Positions 59,701-64,000 of a stretch of DNA of 64,000 bases are shown here, in pieces. The number at the start of each line of letters is the position of its first letter. The first letter of the stretch is position 1. The notes beneath the pieces are model-generated. The model was not told the DNA's origin. It saw only the letters and a program-made list of their open reading frames with translations, and did not search any database. Position numbers and translations under genes: made by a program. The stretch is from Siphonodentalium dalli (Eukaryota; Mollusca; Scaphopoda; Gadilida; Siphonodentaliidae): assembly GCA_032622095.1 (NCBI GenBank), contig CP136061.1, positions 8,772,447 to 8,836,446 on the forward strand, read 5' to 3'.

Positions 59701-60431
59701 TCTATTATATATTTTGGAAGATCTGTTTGTGTGTCTCTGTGTTCGCGATGAACTCGAAAACGGCCAAGCCGATTTCGATGAAACTTGGTATGTGGGGGTA
59801 TTTTCGGCCGGGGGGTGGCATGGGCCTATTAATTTGTCCGTGCGACGTGACCTTGACCTTGAAATCGGGTAATTTCAAGGTCAAACGCCCGAATATCACG
59901 GGATTTCGATGAAACTTGGTATATGGCGGTATTTTCGGCCGGGAGATGGCATGAGCCTATTAATTTGTCCGTGCGACGTGACATTGACCTTGAAATCGGG
60001 TCATTTCAAGGTCAAACGCCCGAATATCACGGGATTTCGATGAAACTTGGTATGTGGGGGTACTTTCGTATGGGGAGTCTCATAAGCATATTCATTTGCC
60101 CGTGCGACGTGACCTTGACCTTGAAATCGGGTCAATTCAAGGTCAAATCGCCAATTTTGATGGGATTTCGACGAAATTTGATACGTGGGGTTACTTTTGA
60201 CCACTGAGTGTTTTGGACGGGTCGAGTCGTGACCCCGACCTGACCTTACCTTCAAAATGATCAATTCAATGTCAAATCGGGTAAAACCGGATGGATTTCG
60301 ACGGGCACGTTTGTCGGGTACTTTTGTCCGGGCAGTGTTTTGGACTGGTCAAATCGTGACCCCACTTGACCTTGACCTTCAAAATGGACAATTCAAGGTC
60401 AAAGCCCGGACGAAGTCGGGTCATCTTCTAG
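59701..60431 (+). mobile_element. Non-autonomous Helitron, copy 3 (related subfamily) of a tandem array
   Basis: It begins TCTATTATATATTTTGGAAG directly after the CTAG of copy 2. It ends GCCCGGACGAAGTCGGG, TCATCTT, CTAG (60,428-60,431) before a host T. The interior is made of ~155-bp units with GATTTCGATGAAACTTGGTA and GACGTGACCTTGACCTTGAA, quite different from copies 1 and 2 although both termini are conserved. The outer host junction of the whole array is A|TC...CTAG|T, the normal Helitron target. Confidence 0.8.
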
Positions 60432-60562
60432 TAATATATAAATATAAATATAAGACAATAATCAACCGGATTATATCCATAACGTATGCCTTTATACATT
60501 AATAACTATTACCAACGAGACGGTTTCGTATACTAATAAATATTCTCCATAATTCTTACATA

Positions 60563-62185
60563 ATAAATGGGTGATTATACTATCTATATTACATAATAAA
60601 TGGATGATTATACTATCTATATTACATACTAAATGGATGATTATACTATCTATATTACATAATAAATGGATGATTATACTATCTATATTACATAATAAAT
60701 GGATGATTATACTATATATATTACATAATAAATGGATGATTATACTATCTATATTACATAATAAATGGATGATTATACTATCTATATTACATAATAAATG
60801 GATGATTATACTATATATATTACATAATAAATGGATGATTATACTATCTATATTACATATTAAATGGATGATTATACTATCTATATTACATAATAAATGG
60901 ATGATTAAACTATATATAAATGGATGATTATACTATATATAAATGGATGATTATACTATATATATTATATAATAAATGGATGACTATACTATCTATATTA
61001 TATAATAAATGGATGATTATACTATCTATATTACATAATAAATGGATGATTATACTAGCTATATTACATAATAAATGGATGATTATACTATCTATATTAC
61101 ATAATAAATGGATGATTATAATATCTGTATTACATAATAAATGGATGATTATACTATATATATTACATAATAAATGGATGATTATACTATCTATATTACA
61201 TAATAAATGGATGATTATAATATCTATATTACATAATAAATGGATGATTATAATATCTATATTACACAATAAATGGATGATTATAATATCTATATTACAT
61301 AATAAATGGATGATTATACTATATATATTACATAATAAATGGATGATTATACTATATATATTACATAATAAATGGATGATTATACTATCTATATTACATA
61401 TTAAATGGATGATTATACTATCTATATTACATAATAAATGGATGATTAAACTATATATAAATGGATGATTATACTATATATAAATGGATGATTATACTAT
61501 ATATATTATATAATAAATGGATGACTATACTATCTATATTATATAATAAATGGATGATTATACTATCTATATTACATAATAAACGGATGATTATACTAGC
61601 TATATTACATAATAAATGGATGATTATACTATCTATATTACATAATAAATGGATGATTATAATATCTGTATTACATAATAAATGGATGATTATACTATAT
61701 ATATTACATAATAAATGGATGATTATACTATCTATATTACATAATAAATGGATGATTATAATATCTATATTACATAATAAATGGATGATTATAATATCTA
61801 TATTACACAATAAATGGATGATTATAATATCTATATTACATAATAAATGGATGATTATACTATATATATTACATAATAAATGGATGATTATACTATCTAT
61901 ATTACATAATAAATGGATGATTATACTATATATATTACATAATAAATGGATGATTATACTATATATATTACATAATAAATGGATGATTATACTATATACA
62001 GGGTTGTAATAAATGGATGATTAAACTATATATAAATGGATGATTATACTATTTATAAATGGATTACTATACTATTTATAAATGGATTACTATACTATTT
62101 ATAAATGGATTACTATACTATTTATAAATGGATTATTATACTATCTATAAATGGATGATTATACTATCTATAAATGGATGATTAT
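60563..62185. repeat. 33-bp A/T-rich satellite with 541-bp higher-order duplication
   Basis: The unit is ATAATAAATGGATGATTATA followed by CTATCTATATTAC (33 bp), with short forms such as TATATAAATGGATGATTATA near 60,910-60,960 and 61,450-61,500. Frames starting at 60,920 and 61,461 encode almost the same peptide, so a 541-bp block is duplicated. From about 62,010 the units shorten to ~24 bp. The 100-180-codon frames are artefacts of the period. Confidence 0.95.
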
Positions 62186-62189
62186 ACTA

Positions 62190-62365
62190 TCTATTTTACA
62201 TATCGATATAACGATCATTCTATTATTTATTTTAGAGGATTGTTCTCGATATAACGATCATTCCATTATCAAGTTTACAGGATAGTTCTCGATAAATTGA
62301 TCATGTGCTATCTATTTTACAGGATAGTTTTCGATATCTTGACATTTCTATTATCTACTTTGCAG
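62190..62365 (+). repeat. Tandem copies of a splice-acceptor-like block (~43-bp period)
   Basis: The block (CTATCTATTTTACAGGATAG, then TTCTCGATAWMTTGATCATT) repeats, giving AG acceptors after TTTAG (about 62,235), TTTACAG (62,280), TTTTACAG (62,322) and CTTTGCAG (62,365). The last borders the candidate exon. Confidence 0.75.
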
Positions 62366-62404
62366 GTACATTCCAGATATATTGTTCCTCCACAACGATA
62401 TCAA
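62366..62404 (+). CDS. Candidate 39-bp exon of the same secreted-protein gene
   Basis: It is bounded by ATTATCTACTTTGCAG and a GTGAGT donor (62,405). In phase 1 it encodes (G)TFQIYCSSTTIS and leaves one base, again symmetric 1-1. Joined to the 57,183-57,503 exon it supplies an eighth cysteine, giving an even number. Further exons would lie beyond this window or be missed. Support is splice signals, phase and cysteine parity. Confidence 0.45.
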
Positions 62405-62504
62405 GTGAGTGTAAAACATTTTACAGCAATGGAAATCCCATGGACATTTTAACAACGTTAGCACATACATGTACTCTATCTAAGTTAACTACAGAACCAT
62501 ATAT

Positions 62505-62650
62505 ACACAGAACGACACGATGTGTGAATGGGTTTGTCGATACGGCACGAGTGGATAGAACGAGAGGCGCTTGTGCCTCGAGTTCTATGCTTCCGCGACA
62601 GCAAGAGTGCCGTATCAACAAACCCATTTACACACCGTGTCGTTCCGTGT
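62505..62650. repeat. Foldback element
   Basis: ACGACACGATGTGTGAATGG then GTTTGTCGATACGGCAC pairs with GTGCCGTATCAACAAACCCA then TTTACACACCGTGTCGTT. An inner pair, TAGAACGAGAGGC / GCCTCGAGTTCTA, is also present. The 122-aa frame spanning it is not a gene. Confidence 0.88.
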
Positions 62651-62989
62651 TTATTACACGCTTCGCGTCCTAGAATCCGTGAATTAAAAATACAGGATTA
62701 GAAGGTTTATTTAGGCTCATACAGGGCGTGTTTGTATTGTGTGATGATTCTTTTATTTAAATAGTTCCAGTTTCATGGTTGATGCGAACGTCATGTACGT
62801 CATTTTACGTCAACGAGATGCGTATGGAACGTACGCTCCATACGGATTTGTAAATATGGAACAGCAATAAGACTATACTTCTAGGAACAAGCGTGTAATA
62901 AATAATTATTCATCGTAGAAGCTCAATTTCCGAACGGCAGGATTCCACGTCAGTAGCGCTAATCAGAACTAACGTTTAGTAGCACCAAG
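62651..62989. other. Unassigned sequence
   Basis: No feature recognised apart from a small near-palindrome (ATGCGTATGGAACGTACGCTCCATACGGAT, about 62,818-62,848). Confidence 0.4.
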
Positions 62990-63091
62990 ATGAAGTATTG
63001 ATGAAGTATTGATGAAGTATTGATTAGGTATTTATGAAGTATTGATTAGGTATTTATGAAGTATTTATGAAGTATTGATGAAGTATTGAAT
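62990..63091. repeat. 11-bp minisatellite
   Basis: The unit GATGAAGTATT with variants GATTAGGTATT and TATGAAGTATT is repeated about nine times. Confidence 0.9.
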
Positions 63092-63820
63092 CGAAGCGAT
63101 TACTGTAACGCAATATGACGTAATTTTGGTGGGAAGTTGTGCTTCCAGGAATTGCAGTTCGGCGTGACTACGATAGACTCAGTGTGTCAGTGTACCTCTG
63201 AGAGTATATTTACATAAACTGGAAAATATTGTGAATGCAGAGTCTTCATAAATAATCTAAAAACAATCTAACTAAACTCAGATGTTACAACATCGGTGCG
63301 GAAGTGAATATAAATTGGGTAATTGGGCTAGCCAGCATTAATAAATGGCCAATGTAAAAGTGGTTCATATCCCACTTATAATAATAGTTACAGGAAGTTT
63401 TTAATCGAAGTTTGGTAATGCGTTATTTGTGCACCGACGTGAACTGTGATTGGCCAACTTGCTCATTTTCAACAGCACCACATTGAAATAGGCTCCAGTA
63501 CAACAGTTTGGGAATTTCTATCTTTACCATTGGGCGGCCGACTGGTACCTCAAATTTTCCAATAAATAGCCATTTTAGCCTCAATAATTTACATCAAGTA
63601 GGAAAATATTTTACACAAAGTATGGATTGGAAGAGCATACAATGAGAACAATTGTACCATTTTAACGTTGAACGTTTTAACTTCTGTTACGCCACGTACG
63701 CACATACCGACAGACGTACGCACCTACCGACAGGCAGTAACTAATCTGCTAGTTCTAAAATGGTTCAGTCGATGTTGAAGGCTATTATAATTTTGTTTAT
63801 AATTTTTATATATTTTTCTT
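63092..63820. other. Unassigned sequence
   Basis: Only a ~21-bp duplication (ACGTACGCACMTACCGACAG at about 63,695 and 63,714) is visible. Confidence 0.4.
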
Positions 63821-63839
63821 ATATTCTTTATCAATTTTT

Positions 63840-64000
63840 ATCATATTTTGTACCATTTTACTTACATTCTTTAACAATTGTTAATTTGTTTTTATTTTTC
63901 GTACATTTTTTTTTAAATTATACAAAATAATATAAAATTTGTTAGGCCAATGCATTCTCTTATATATGCGATGCGCCCTATTGACGACTCGCATATATAA
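63840..64000. mobile_element. Partial copy of the piggyBac-like MITE family, cut by the window end
   Basis: CTTACATTCTTTAACAATTG and later GCCAATGCATTCTCTTATAT, ATGCGAYGCG.CCTATWG.CGACTCGCATATATAA match the interior of the 31,047-31,426 element, in the same order. Only the right half is present before the window ends; the left terminus was not found. Confidence 0.65.

Noticed and set aside
60571-62009. Frames repeating ILHNKWMIILS
   Set aside because: Explained by the 33-bp A/T satellite.
62305-62673. 122-aa frame as one continuous exon
   Set aside because: It runs through a splice-site-bounded 39-bp piece and then a foldback element. The frame beyond 62,404 is not credible as coding.

Overview
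This window is eukaryotic, most likely from a marine invertebrate. It has no compact gene arrangement, is AT-rich, is full of tandem repeats, TIR elements and foldback elements, and holds a few intron-bounded candidate exons. I favour a mollusc or another lophotrochozoan, because of the GGGCCATAACTC-type repeat at 14.1-14.8 kb and the GACCTTGACCTT repeats at 59.8-60.4 kb. A lancelet-like animal cannot be excluded from sequence alone. Nearly every long open reading frame here is a by-product of tandem repeats whose period is a multiple of 3 (33, 51 and 33 bp). These are annotated as satellites, not genes.

Layout. 0-7.8 kb: a GC-rich minisatellite, foldback elements, and a decayed non-LTR retrotransposon 3' end (5.65-6.69 kb) inside a possible TIR element (3.2-6.9 kb). 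7.8-9.8 kb: a 33-bp satellite with a 351-bp higher-order repeat. 11.0-29.3 kb: a 46-bp satellite split by a 16.6-kb element (11,807-28,423) with a 28-bp perfect TIR and a TA target duplication. Inside that element are nested TEs: a pearl-like repeat element; two inverted ~1.3-kb elements with 6-bp target duplications and arrays of the palindrome TTGCGCTTAAGCGCAA; three copies of a TA-flanked foldback MITE; a TAA-flanked MITE; and a 45-bp array. 29.3-32.3 kb: foldbacks, a retrotransposon C-terminal scrap and a TTAA-flanked piggyBac-like MITE. 32.3-47.6 kb: three abutting satellites (32 bp, 51 bp with a 2,958-bp higher-order duplication, and a 53-bp hybrid).

47.6-64 kb: two more retrotransposon remnants on the minus strand, the larger with nearly all of a reverse transcriptase. 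A candidate plus-strand secreted-protein gene follows, with exons near 54.3, 57.2-57.5 and 62.4 kb. All three are phase 1-1, and together they carry eight cysteines. Its large second intron holds three non-autonomous Helitrons joined head to tail without a spacer, and a 33-bp A/T-rich array. Around this gene both the donor after the main exon (four copies, 59 bp apart) and the acceptor before the last exon (copies about 43 bp apart) are tandemly duplicated.

The strongest observations are the 16.6-kb TIR element with a restorable empty site in a satellite, the 6-bp-TSD palindrome-array element family with a paralogous empty site in the same window, the tandem Helitron array, and the duplicated splice donors. 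No prokaryotic operon, CRISPR array, rRNA gene or convincing tRNA gene was found. All boundaries are by eye from one sequence; no database comparison was possible.
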